64,000 nucleotides of DNA, taken from CAMBDS01 sp964355675 (GTDB taxonomy: Bacteria; Electryoneota; AABM5-125-24; Hatepunaeales; Hatepunaeaceae). How positions within the stretch are numbered: the stretch's first letter is position 1; the number at the start of each line of letters is the position of its first letter. The stretch lies in contig CAYHEC010000002.1 of NCBI GenBank assembly GCA_964355675.1, positions 1 to 64,000 on the forward strand, read 5' to 3'. The position numbers and the translations under genes were made by a program. Below, one piece after another: positions 8,918 through 17,233 of the stretch. A model generated the notes under the pieces. It searched no databases. It was not told where the DNA came from and saw only the letters and a program-made list of their open reading frames with translations.

Positions 8918-9676
8918 CTAAGGTCGAATCTCGATTCGCACTGAATCTCTATCGAAGACCTGTCCGTTGTCGAACGTAGCATACACCCAGCACATCCCAT
9001 AGAAATTTGGATGGGTGATAAACCGCGCTTGTGTCCATCCGAAATAGTCTGTATGGGTGGTGTCTGGCTCTATTGTTCCGAGCGAATCAGGGGTGGGTCG
9101 AATGGTAATTATCGCATTGCGGATCGGAGAGCGTGTCAAGTCGTACAGCGAAACATAAATTATCGTTTCGTTTGAAGAGTCAGCGGTAGCATGCAGAGTA
9201 GTATCGGTAGGGTGTATCACTAAAGCCTGATTATATACAGGCACATTTAGTGAATAATTTACTGTGTCTGAAAGGTTTGCACTTGATATACAGATCTTCG
9301 CCTCATCCCGCCTTCGTAATCTCACTTCATAAATAAAAATGGCGCTCCCACTCGAATCAGTATTCAAACTCGGAGTATGCAAATTCCCTTTCCAAGGCTG
9401 GGCGTTGAGAATCGAAGCGCTTAAAGCGAGATTTGCCATAGGACGATCATGCTCGTCGCGCGCAATCACGCGAATCGTATCAAAGCGCGATTCACCGAAC
9501 GATGCAGAAAGTGTGCTCGCTCCTACTGTTGCTTCCAGACGGGCTAAATGGAGTGGATTTGCGGGGTTATCGTCCGAGGCACAAGCTGTAAATAAAAATA
9601 GGACAATAAGGGAGATGCGGGAAGATGTGTGGGATATATTGCCCGTCAGGAAAACCTGCCAGTTGAAAGAGGCCAT
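8918..9676 (-). CDS. Lipoprotein with Ig-like (Big) domains
   Basis: This encodes 252 aa. GGAG lies 5 nt before the ATG. The signal region is followed by the lipobox LFTAC and mature CASDDNPANP. Two bacterial Ig-like units can be seen: about 45-145 (VIARDEHDRPMANLALSAS, then TDSSGSAIFIYEV) and about 150-252 (VSLYDLTRSPIRNAIITIRP, then TDYFGWTQARFITH). The pattern 'D....P..N..V.....G......T...G.A...' is that of intimin/invasin-type Big_1 modules. It probably has a structural or adhesive role on the cell surface. It is divergent from the palindrome island upstream. Confidence 0.7.
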   Translation of the reverse strand: MASFNWQVFLTGNISHTSSRISLIVLFLFTACASDDNPANPLHLARLEATVGASTLSASFGESRFDTIRVIARDEHDRPMANLALSASILNAQPWKGNLHTPSLNTDSSGSAIFIYEVRLRRRDEAKICISSANLSDTVNYSLNVPVYNQALVIHPTDTTLHATADSSNETIIYVSLYDLTRSPIRNAIITIRPTPDSLGTIEPDTTHTDYFGWTQARFITHPNFYGMCWVYATFDNGQVFDRDSVRIEIRP

Positions 9677-9868
9677 GCAAGCTCCAGCGATGAAGTCTTG
9701 TGTTAAATTTTTTTCAATATAATGTAACCCTCACTAAATGTCAAGTGCTATAAATAAAGTGATCAATGTATTTAGTAAATGGCTTGCGACAGGGTGTCCA
9801 CACCGTGTCATCTGAGCTGAAGAGTGTCGCAGGATGCGGACATCCAGCGGCATGGTAAAGCCCATGCC

Positions 9869-9976
9869 CGCGTAGCGGCGGATTCCAATCCGCCGATGCT
9901 TCTAAATCCGTCGATTTGGAAATCGACGCTACGCGATACTCTTAATGATGGGCGATTTGGAAATCGCCCCTACGCG
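9869..9976. repeat. CGCGTAG hairpin modules, intergenic copy
   Basis: Three 27-bp modules are present, each a 7-mer CGCGTAG (or CTACGCG) next to a 20-bp hairpin: 9869-9895 (stem CGGCGGATT, CC centre), 9909-9935 (stem CGTCGATTT, GG centre) and 9950-9976 (stem GGGCGATTT, GG centre). All stems are perfectly paired although their sequences differ. The same family occurs in frame in ileS at 58171-58268 and 58561-58622. Confidence 0.85.
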
Positions 9977-9991
9977 ATCTCGCCGGGTTTG

Positions 9992-10078
9992 GAGTTCACA
10001 GCTTTAGCGTGGGTTGAAAATCTGCTTAATCCGTTTAATCTGTTGTTCAACTTCAACCCACGCTGAAGCGGTGAACTC
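9992..10078. repeat. 27-bp inverted repeat with 33-nt loop
   Basis: The arms 9992-10018 and 10052-10078 run from GAGTTCAC to GTGGGTTGAA and its inverse, with only a few mismatches. The AT-rich loop reads in part CTGCTTAATCCG. No protein is encoded. This is another family in the palindrome island. Confidence 0.75.
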
Positions 10079-10132
10079 AGAACTGGATTGTTTCACGGCC
10101 TTCGGCTCCCGCTTGCGCGGAAAAGACAACTT

Positions 10133-10229
10133 GAGTCACCAATCGATCACGCACTGAGTCACAAATCGATCACGCCCGTATAGCCTGTCAGAAAGGCGTT
10201 TCTGGTACTCTGTGACTCAGTGATCGATT
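10133..10229. repeat. GAGTCAC-AATCGATCACGC repeats, two direct and one inverted
   Basis: Direct copies lie at 10133-10152 and 10156-10175. An inverted copy (GTGACTCAGTGATCGATT) at 10212-10229 runs into a T-tract. A hairpin followed by TTTTTT could terminate plus-strand transcription ahead of the helicase gene. Confidence 0.6.
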
Positions 10230-10418
10230 TTTTACCCCTCCCAACTACGCAAGGATGACCGCGCCTTGCCGCGCGTACGGGCGATGCTTGCCATCGCGCG
10301 GTCTAGACGGATACGGAGATCCGTCCTCCTTGAATTCCCCTTCAGTCAATAGTATCAGTCATTAGTCATTTTCCCGTAATCCCTTTGCCGTCGTTTCCCC
10401 TCGTGCATATATTAGTGT

Positions 10419-13382
10419 ATGCACAACGACGAGCACCACCACTTCCTGCCCGCCTTCGTTTCCATCGACCTCGAAACCACCGGCCTCGATCCCCGGCTGG
10501 ACGAGATCATCGAGCTTGGCGCGGTCAAATACGAGCTTGGCCGCGAGGTAGCTCGCTACTCCCAGCTTGTCAAGCCCCGCAAGAAATTCCTTCCCGCCGA
10601 AATCGTCGATCTGACTGGCATCACCAACGCGGACCTGAAAAACGCACCCAAGCTGGAAAAGGTCGCCCCGGCTTTCATCGAGTTCGTCGGCAAGCTCCCG
10701 ATCCTCGGCAAAAACATCGCTTTCGACCTCGGCTTCCTTTCTACCGCCAAGTCCACCGCCGCGCATTTCGTCCAATCCCGCACCGTCCCCATCACCCACG
10801 ATGCGGGACATGTAGCAAGGTTCATCTACCCCTGTCTCGACAGTTACGGACTCGCTGGGCTGGCAAGCCTTTTCCAGACCGCTACCAAGCCCTGCCACCG
10901 CGCTGTCGATGACGCCGCCGCTACTGGTGAACTGTTGCTGAGGTTGCTTAAAGACCTGGCACGAGTGCCTGAGGAGCAGATCATCGACGCGATCAGGATT
11001 CTTGCCACTACTCCTTCGCCACTTTTGAACACTTTACGCGCACGGATGGATGTCGAAGCAGAACCAGGGGGCAAACATAATCCCGACCCGTTCTTTGCTT
11101 CAAGCGCGGGACGCAACAATCTTTTCAATGCTCCGGGAGATCAGAAAACGGGCGAGACACCCGTTCTAAGTAAACCCTCCGAAGCTGTCTCTGACGATCA
11201 GCTCCGCCGCCTATTCCACGACCGGGCGCGTTTCGATAAGCTGATGAACGCCTACGAGATCCGCCCTCAACAGATCGATATGGCGGCGCTGGTGATGAAG
11301 AACTTCCGCGAAGGAGGGGTGCTTGCCGTTGAGGCTGGAACTGGCGTCGGAAAATCTCTTGGCTACCTCGCCCCAGCATTGCTCTGCGGTTCGCGGGTTG
11401 CCATTTCGACTCACACTAAGAACCTGCAGGATCAGCTCTTCTACGACGAAATCCCTCGCCTCGGCAAGTTGTTCAAGTTCGGCTTCTCGGCAGTATTGCT
11501 AAAAGGCAGGCGCAACTACCTTTGCCGCACTAAGTGGAGCAATATCATCCTCGACCCGGAGCGGATCCCGGTTGCAGACCGTGAGCGAGCCGCTATGCTT
11601 GTCCGCTGGGTTGATGCCACCAAATCCGGCGACCTATCTGAAGTCACCGCTATTCGCAGTGAAGAGGGCGAAGGATTCTGGCGCTATGTTTGCTCGGAAC
11701 CGGGTTACTGCACCACCAAGACCTGCCGCGTTTCTTCCGCCGCCCCCCCGCGGGTGGCGGAAGGGATTACTGCCGACCGCAGGGGGTCGGCAGAAGGAGA
11801 GGGAACCGAATGCCCACTATCCAGAGTTCGTCGCGCCGCTACCAAAGCCGATATCGTCATTGTCAACCACAGCCTCGTTCTCTCTGATTATTCGAGCGAC
11901 GGCGCGTTGTTAGGCGATCTCTCCAAAATCGTCTTCGACGAAGCCCACCACCTCGAAGGCGTCGCCACCGATCACTTCGGCTCGGATGTCTCCCAGCCCG
12001 CCGTCAAGGGCGCGCTGGATCGAACCGGAGCCTTACTTCGCCGTCGAGGAGAAGTGCTGGTTCGAATCGTCACCCTGCCAACCAGCGAGCGTTTGATAGC
12101 TTTGACAGAAGAGATCATCGAAGCAGTCACTAAAGCCGGAACCCTTGTCGAGCCATTTTTTGCGGCTGTCCGAGCGTTGGTTCAGGATGTTCAGGAGGCC
12201 GGGCGGACAACTGTCCGCCCCACCGACAAAAACTATTCTACTGCCGTCCGTTATCACAATGGAGACCTACTTCATCGTGCTATAGCCTCGGTTGGTGATG
12301 AACTTTTAGCTCATCTGACTATCATTTCCACAGGGATTACGAGGCTGGTTGAACGTCTTACTCCCCACGAAGAGCAGGAAATCCCCGCGGGGCTTCTGCA
12401 GGATATTCGAAACATCTCAGGTGAGCTCAATGAGATCGCGGATGGACTTAGGCTTACGACCGAAGCCAAAGACGTTAACAGGGTCTATTGGATTGAGATA
12501 CCTGCCTGGGCAAATCTTCCGGTGCGGTTGAAGAGCGCGCCACTTGAAATTGCCAAACTCTTGGTGGACGGCATTTTTGCCAAACTCAACTCGTCACTTC
12601 TCACATCGGCAACCCTGACAACCAGTTCAGGAGCAGGTGCTTTCGATCACCTGAAACGACGGCTTGGTCTCGACCTTCTCGACCCAGAGAAATTGCGCAC
12701 TTCTGCGTTTGGATCGCCGTTCGATTACGATGCCAACTGCCTCGTCCTCTGTCCATCCTACCTCCCCCACCCCTCCGAAACTCCCGCCGACCACTCGCTT
12801 GCGGTGGCCGAGACTTGCGCAATGCTTGCCAGACGGTTCAAGAGGGGAATGCTCATATTATTGACTTCGTATGAGTCGTTGAAAAGGACTGAGAAAGAGC
12901 TGAAGCGCCTCCTTGCCAACACCGACACTGAGATCCTCGCGCAGTATGGCAGATCGGATCGCGACCGATTGGTGAGAAGATTCCGAGGAGCGAAAAGCGG
13001 AATTCTGTTAGGCACGGATTCGCTCTGGGAAGGCATCGACGTTCCTGGAGCGGCGCTTGAAATGGTCGTGATTGCTAAGCTTCCCTTCGATGTGCCGAAT
13101 GATCCGGTAGTTGCCGCGCGAATCGAAAAAATCCGTGAAGACAACGGCAATCCGTTCTTCGACTACCAGCTTCCGACCGCCATCCTCAGAACCCGACAAG
13201 GAGCTGGTCGATTGATTCGAACTGCTACTGATAGAGGAGTTGTGTTGCTTCTTGACCCGCGAGTCGTCTCGAAAGGCTATGGACGACAGGTACGAACAGC
13301 CCTTCCCGGACGAAATATTGTACTTAATTCCCCCGATGAACTCGAAAAAGCTATAGGTGAATTTTTCAGGATTAATTCATGA
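10419..13382 (+). CDS. dinG: DinG-like helicase with N-terminal 3'-5' exonuclease domain
   Basis: This 987-aa protein probably acts in DNA repair. Residues 10-180 are a DEDD exonuclease (D17/E19 in SIDLETTGLD, closing motif H160..D164). Residues 265-985 are a DinG/XPD-type superfamily 2 helicase: Walker A EAGTGVGKS at 305-313, DEAH at 507-510, and C-terminal motifs GTDSLWEGIDVPG and RQGAGRLIR. Cysteines 369, 425, 431, 436 and 465 surround the usual Fe-S cluster position. Three palindromic segments are embedded in frame: about 243-249 (linker between the domains), 439-458 (between the Fe-S cysteines) and 595-601. No clear Shine-Dalgarno precedes the ATG. The stop overlaps an ATG at 13379 (ATGA), the likely ancestral start of the next gene. 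Confidence 0.85.
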   Translation: MHNDEHHHFLPAFVSIDLETTGLDPRLDEIIELGAVKYELGREVARYSQLVKPRKKFLPAEIVDLTGITNADLKNAPKLEKVAPAFIEFVGKLPILGKNIAFDLGFLSTAKSTAAHFVQSRTVPITHDAGHVARFIYPCLDSYGLAGLASLFQTATKPCHRAVDDAAATGELLLRLLKDLARVPEEQIIDAIRILATTPSPLLNTLRARMDVEAEPGGKHNPDPFFASSAGRNNLFNAPGDQKTGETPVLSKPSEAVSDDQLRRLFHDRARFDKLMNAYEIRPQQIDMAALVMKNFREGGVLAVEAGTGVGKSLGYLAPALLCGSRVAISTHTKNLQDQLFYDEIPRLGKLFKFGFSAVLLKGRRNYLCRTKWSNIILDPERIPVADRERAAMLVRWVDATKSGDLSEVTAIRSEEGEGFWRYVCSEPGYCTTKTCRVSSAAPPRVAEGITADRRGSAEGEGTECPLSRVRRAATKADIVIVNHSLVLSDYSSDGALLGDLSKIVFDEAHHLEGVATDHFGSDVSQPAVKGALDRTGALLRRRGEVLVRIVTLPTSERLIALTEEIIEAVTKAGTLVEPFFAAVRALVQDVQEAGRTTVRPTDKNYSTAVRYHNGDLLHRAIASVGDELLAHLTIISTGITRLVERLTPHEEQEIPAGLLQDIRNISGELNEIADGLRLTTEAKDVNRVYWIEIPAWANLPVRLKSAPLEIAKLLVDGIFAKLNSSLLTSATLTTSSGAGAFDHLKRRLGLDLLDPEKLRTSAFGSPFDYDANCLVLCPSYLPHPSETPADHSLAVAETCAMLARRFKRGMLILLTSYESLKRTEKELKRLLANTDTEILAQYGRSDRDRLVRRFRGAKSGILLGTDSLWEGIDVPGAALEMVVIAKLPFDVPNDPVVAARIEKIREDNGNPFFDYQLPTAILRTRQGAGRLIRTATDRGVVLLLDPRVVSKGYGRQVRTALPGRNIVLNSPDELEKAIGEFFRINS
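11147..11165. repeat. Palindrome inside dinG linker
   Basis: AACGGG and CCCGTT flank CGAGACA. It encodes GETPVL in the linker between the exonuclease and helicase domains. The 4131-4152 palindrome in a T9SS gene encodes GTPVL from the same type of hairpin. Confidence 0.55.
11734..11793. repeat. Two hairpins inside the dinG Fe-S region
   Basis: CTTCCGCC/GGCGGAAG (11734-11763) and CTGCCGACC/GGTCGGCAG (11770-11793) lie back to back. They encode a low-complexity Ala/Arg/Gly stretch between the third and fourth cysteines of the presumed Fe-S loop. The second stem resembles the intergenic palindrome at 8087-8114. Confidence 0.7.
12201..12220. repeat. Palindrome inside dinG (GGGCGGACA stem)
   Basis: GGGCGGACA and TGTCCGCCC are perfect arms around AC. 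They encode GRTTVRP. The stem core is shared with 4248-4275 and 47008-47035, but read in a different frame from 4248-4275. Confidence 0.7.
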
Positions 13383-13406
13383 TCAAGTTATTAGCCGCAA
13401 GTCAGG

Positions 13407-13911
13407 TGGGTGTAGCCTGCACAGCTTTGCTGGGTAGGAAACCGTTGCTCCCCCCGCCCAGCAAAGCTGTGCGGGCTACACGCAGCCTCTTTACGTTACT
13501 CCCCCCGCCCAGCAAAGCTGTGCGGGCTACACGCAGCCTCTTTACATTGCTCCCCCCGCCCGGCAAAGCTGTGCGGGCTACACGTAGCCTCTTTACGTTG
13601 CTCCCCCCGCCCAGCAAAGCTGTNNNNNNNNNNNNNNNNNNNNNNNNNNNNNNNNNNNNNNNNNNNNNNNNNNNNNNNNNNNNNNNNNNNNNNNNNNNNN
13701 NNNNNNNNNNNNNNNNNNNNNNNCTGTGCGGGCTACACGTAGCCTCTTTACGTTGCTCCCCCCGCCCAGCAAAGCTGTGCGGGCTACACGTAGCCTCTTT
13801 ACATTGCTCCCCCCGCCCAGCAAAGCTGTGCGGGCTACACGTAGCCTCTTTACGTTACTCCCCCCGCCCAGCAAAGGTGTGCGGGCTACACGTAGCCTCT
13901 TTAAACTGATC
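13407..13911. repeat. 51-bp tandem repeat array containing an assembly gap
   Basis: The first unit is inverted (13407-13435). Direct units with an exact 51-bp period follow (landmark GCCCAGCAAAGCTG at 13456, 13507, 13558 and 13609 before the gap). About four more follow after 13724, ending in the signal-peptide region of the next gene. Each unit encodes 17 residues containing VRATRSLFTL and LPPPSKA. The 100 Ns at 13624-13723 are a scaffold gap of unknown true length, so the copy number is not known. A lone related unit lies at 26669-26700. Confidence 0.9.
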
Positions 13912-16266
13912 GTTTTTATTAGTTGTTTTTTATTTTCAACCCTCCTTAACGGTTGCGGAGATAAGCTTAAGCCAAAAGACGACTTTATCGCCTCCCTCGC
14001 CGACACGGTATGGGCAGGCGAGGAAAAGGATATTGTCCTGACTACCGGCACCGGAGCGTGGTACTACGCAGACGCTCTTGGCTCGCCTCGTCGTAGCATT
14101 TACGGCTTTTATCTTCTTGAAACCAAATTGTACGATGATTGGGAGCTTAAGAATCAAACCGGCGAGTCGGTTCGTGAGAATGCCGAATATGCCGTCGTTC
14201 ATCCGGAGTTTTGCATCAGGCATTACCCCTCTGGAGTCGAAGAACGCATTGAGTGTATCCCCGGGCACGACGCGATAGCAATCTCCTACACCTTCAAATC
14301 CTCCCCGAGGACATTATTTCGCGTGTTCTCATCTCGTTTCAATACAAAAGCTACAGATGCTCAGAGCGACGAGCAATCCTCAACTCATATCTCTAGTTTC
14401 CCGTTCAAAACTGCTTTGGTTTTCAGCAAGAAGCCTCTTTCAAGCGTCGGAATGTTCCAAAAGAGGGTCGAGTATCCTCAGTCTGCGCTGATGGGAGAAC
14501 CTAAGTTATTAGATTTATATAGTGATCGTGAATATACACTTTTCTCAACGAACAAATGGACATGTCTTTTCGCGGCATCCGAGGATTCTATCGATCCTGT
14601 ACCCATCGCCAATAGCCTTCTCAAGCACCTTCCGCAATACCGTAAAAAACACCGTCAACAATCCGAAGCGGCCTTGACGCGGTTCACCTTCCGTTGCGAA
14701 AGAAAGTCCGTCGAGAAGGCTTACGCTTGGGCAAGGATCATGCTGGCTGGAATGTACTTTGAACGAGACGGCGAGTCACTCCTGTTCGCCGGACTGCCAC
14801 ATTCACCATACATGGATAGTTTCCATTCCTCACTCGCTGGCACAGGATTACTTCTCGCAGACTCATCCCGCAGTCGCTCAGTCAGGCTTTTTGAAACAAT
14901 TCTCGCCCGACAGATGGACCCAGGCGACCTCGAGTTCCCCGCACGTCTTCCAACTGAAATTCGTTCCGATTTATCGGTGTATCAGAGTGGCACAACTTCC
15001 GGAGCTCTCACCCTTAGCTTTGACCGTATTGTCGCCCTGTCTGACTCAGTACCTCTTGGATTACCGACTCATTTACTGGAAGCCATCGACAGAGCTGTCG
15101 GCGCCGACTTAAACTCTGCTCAGCACGTGCTCGGGCTTCTAACGGGACCCGGGCTTTTCCCCAACATTGGCTTCCCTCCACGCGAGCGACATGGGGCTTT
15201 ATTTGAAACTCAGGCGCTCTTTGTCGTGGCGCGAACCTATCTGGCTACGCACAGAGAAGGGGGTACAGTGAGTTTCGAAGTGCCTGAACAAGCGCTGAAG
15301 GGAGCTTCGGAATGGCAGTTTCCTTATTTGCCGGCGATTGCCGTCGGATTGGCTGAAAAACAATTCCAAATGCCTCTCACAATCGGATCAATGATGAGTC
15401 GCTACCGAAATCGTGCTGGATTGTGGTCTGATCGATTATTGATCCCGGAATTCGCCGACGAAGCACTTATTACGTCACCGATGGTTTACAATACACCTCA
15501 CGACAGCACCAAATCTGTGGTTCCGTTACTTTCAGTCTATTGGCTTGAGAAACAGGACAAGCGCAACTCCGATAAATTGATCTCAATGGCCGAAAAAACC
15601 GGACTCATTGCCGAAAAAGGCTTCCGTTCTTTATCCAGAAACGAAGCGGATTTTCAATCTTCTCATGTATTTGTCTATGACGACCACCCCGTCGATGCCA
15701 AACTATCGGGCGATGTATTGATCTGGACAGCAGGGATGTTGGCCGATCTTTACACACTTACCGCGCGGCACGATGTCAGCATGGAATTGTTTAACGCTCT
15801 TTCTGAAACCGTTCTTGGTGAGGGTGTTATCGGAGGACTTCCGGAGACCGAGAATGGAATTTTCGATAATCAAAGAGACAATACTGGTCGCAACCCGCTA
15901 TTTGCATCCTCACTCGGAGAGTACATCCGAATTTTATATGACGACATTCTCGGCGTCGATACCAAGCGTCAGACCTATCCCGCCGTCAGGTTGACGGTTC
16001 CACCAGAATGGGGGAAAGTAAAATTTTCCTTCGAAGCGGCCGGAGCAATTATCACCATAGAGCGATTGAATGCGTCCTTGTGGACCGCCCGGCAAGACGG
16101 CTCCAAAGATCAAATTCCTTTGGAAGTTGAGCTTTGGTCGGAACCCGATATACGAGGGTATGGCTCGCTAAAACTCAACCCCAACATGATCGTCAACTTC
16201 AAAGTTATTTCCACATCTATAGGTCGTTACTCACTTGCATGGGAAGAGTTTACGCGTGAAAAATAA
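13879..16266 (+). CDS. Lipoprotein, probable debranching-enzyme-like (alpha/alpha)6 glycosidase
   Basis: This encodes 795 aa if started at the GTG at 13879, which lies in the last 51-bp repeat unit. That start gives a textbook lipoprotein signal: MRATRSLFK, then LIVFISCFLFSTLL, then lipobox LNGC. The frame stays open back through the array to the assembly gap. The N-terminal half (GAWYYADALGSPRRSIYGFYL, then VERIECIPGHDAIAISYTF) resembles the beta domain of glycogen debranching enzymes. The rest (YAWARIMLAGMYFERDGESLLFAGLPHS, and GDVLIWTAGMLADLY) resembles their helical barrel, but clear catalytic residues were not assigned. The neighbouring ROK kinase overlaps by 11 nt and supports a sugar-handling role (inference). 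Confidence 0.6.
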   Translation: MRATRSLFKLIVFISCFLFSTLLNGCGDKLKPKDDFIASLADTVWAGEEKDIVLTTGTGAWYYADALGSPRRSIYGFYLLETKLYDDWELKNQTGESVRENAEYAVVHPEFCIRHYPSGVEERIECIPGHDAIAISYTFKSSPRTLFRVFSSRFNTKATDAQSDEQSSTHISSFPFKTALVFSKKPLSSVGMFQKRVEYPQSALMGEPKLLDLYSDREYTLFSTNKWTCLFAASEDSIDPVPIANSLLKHLPQYRKKHRQQSEAALTRFTFRCERKSVEKAYAWARIMLAGMYFERDGESLLFAGLPHSPYMDSFHSSLAGTGLLLADSSRSRSVRLFETILARQMDPGDLEFPARLPTEIRSDLSVYQSGTTSGALTLSFDRIVALSDSVPLGLPTHLLEAIDRAVGADLNSAQHVLGLLTGPGLFPNIGFPPRERHGALFETQALFVVARTYLATHREGGTVSFEVPEQALKGASEWQFPYLPAIAVGLAEKQFQMPLTIGSMMSRYRNRAGLWSDRLLIPEFADEALITSPMVYNTPHDSTKSVVPLLSVYWLEKQDKRNSDKLISMAEKTGLIAEKGFRSLSRNEADFQSSHVFVYDDHPVDAKLSGDVLIWTAGMLADLYTLTARHDVSMELFNALSETVLGEGVIGGLPETENGIFDNQRDNTGRNPLFASSLGEYIRILYDDILGVDTKRQTYPAVRLTVPPEWGKVKFSFEAAGAIITIERLNASLWTARQDGSKDQIPLEVELWSEPDIRGYGSLKLNPNMIVNFKVISTSIGRYSLAWEEFTREK

Positions 16267-17227
16267 TATCTGCACTATCGGAATCGACGTGGGAGGATCG
16301 CGTGTCAAAGCGGCCATTGTCTCGCCAATTGGGGGTCTCTCTGAAAAAATCATCGAAAAAAGTAGCGTCAAAGAGCCTTATCCCGCCGCACGCAACCAAT
16401 TAATCGGCATCATCGATAGATTAATAAATAAATCGACATGCTCGACTATTTCCGTCGGCATTGGTATTGCCGGATTGATCCATCAGAACCGCCGTGTAGT
16501 GATCGCGGCTCCAAACTGTCGCGGAATCGTCGGCGTACCATTGGCGGATGAGATAGAAAAATTGTTCGGGATACCAGTCGAGCTTGAAAACGACGCCAAT
16601 GTTATGGCGCTTGGCGAGGGCGCTGGCGGAGCCGCAATCGGATCCCGGCATTACGTTGCCGTAACGCTGGGAACGGGCGTTGGTGGAGCAATCATCTCAA
16701 ATGGGGAGCTTTTTCGTGGGTGGACCGGAGGAGGCAGTGAAATCGGTCATCTCTGCATCGACGTCAACGGTCCGGAATGCGGTTGCGGATCGAACGGCTG
16801 TCTTGAAGCGTTCATCGGACTGAAAGGCATTTCGGCTTGGTTGCGTCGTCATGCCAGTCATTTGAGTAATATTCGCATTCCCAGATTAAGTGAGATGGCG
16901 GCGGGTGGTGATCCTGACGCAGTAAGATTGTTCGAGTGGGTCGGAACGACCTTAGGGGTTGCGATGGGTGGGATTGTGAACCTTTTAAACCCCGAAATCA
17001 TTGTAGTCGGAGGCGGAATTGCCAGCGCGGGGCCGATGATGTTCGAGCCGTTACGAAAGGAAATCGGTCGGCGTGCATTCAAAGTTTATCAGACTGAACT
17101 GAAAATCGTGCCCGCAACGCTCGGAAATTGGGCTGGAGTCGTCGGAGCAGGTAGTTTAGGAAGGTTGAATCCACCGATAGACAGGGCGTCCGTACTCGAT
17201 CAATTCAGCACTCATTCGCCACCGTAG
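16256..17227 (+). CDS. ROK-family sugar kinase (glucokinase-like)
   Basis: This encodes 323 aa from the GTG at 16256 (GGGAAGAG 7 nt upstream); an in-frame TTG at 16235 is the alternative. Visible motifs are the phosphate loop GIDVGGSRVKAAIVS at the N-terminus, ELENDANVMALGE carrying the catalytic Asp, GTGVGGAI, and the ROK zinc site CGCGSNGCLE. ROK kinases phosphorylate glucose, N-acetylglucosamine or related sugars in the cytoplasm; the substrate cannot be read from the sequence. The gene overlaps the end of the debranching-enzyme-like lipoprotein gene, so the two are probably co-translated. Confidence 0.85.
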   Translation: MKNNICTIGIDVGGSRVKAAIVSPIGGLSEKIIEKSSVKEPYPAARNQLIGIIDRLINKSTCSTISVGIGIAGLIHQNRRVVIAAPNCRGIVGVPLADEIEKLFGIPVELENDANVMALGEGAGGAAIGSRHYVAVTLGTGVGGAIISNGELFRGWTGGGSEIGHLCIDVNGPECGCGSNGCLEAFIGLKGISAWLRRHASHLSNIRIPRLSEMAAGGDPDAVRLFEWVGTTLGVAMGGIVNLLNPEIIVVGGGIASAGPMMFEPLRKEIGRRAFKVYQTELKIVPATLGNWAGVVGAGSLGRLNPPIDRASVLDQFSTHSPP

Positions 17228-17233
17228 GCAAAG

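Larger units (their letters stand above)
9778..10345. repeat. Palindrome island between lipoprotein and helicase genes
   Basis: The gap 9677-10418 holds no credible gene. It is packed with unrelated hairpins: small ones at 9795-9860 (GGATG...CATCC, CATGG...CCATG), the CGCGTAG modules (9869-9976), a 27-bp inverted repeat (9992-10078), repeated AATCGATCACGC units (10133-10229) and GACGGAT...ATCCGTC near 10307-10329. An 80-codon frame at 9824-10066 is only translated repeat. Confidence 0.7.

Noticed and set aside
9824..10066. 80-codon plus-strand ORF
   Set aside because: It is translated repeat DNA: it contains RVAADSNPP from the CGCGTAG module and part of the 27-bp inverted repeat. No ribosome binding site or homologous domain was seen.
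10385..10912. 175-codon plus-strand ORF rich in Arg and Pro over the start of dinG
   Set aside because: It is an out-of-frame shadow of the exonuclease domain, whose own frame carries clear catalytic motifs.
13440..13911. CRISPR array
   Set aside because: The units are contiguous 51-bp repeats without unique spacers, and no cas genes are present.
13402..14051. ORFs on both strands across the tandem array
   Set aside because: The 51-bp period keeps several frames open and the ORFs read through a run of Ns. The only supported protein is the lipoprotein that starts at the array's end.
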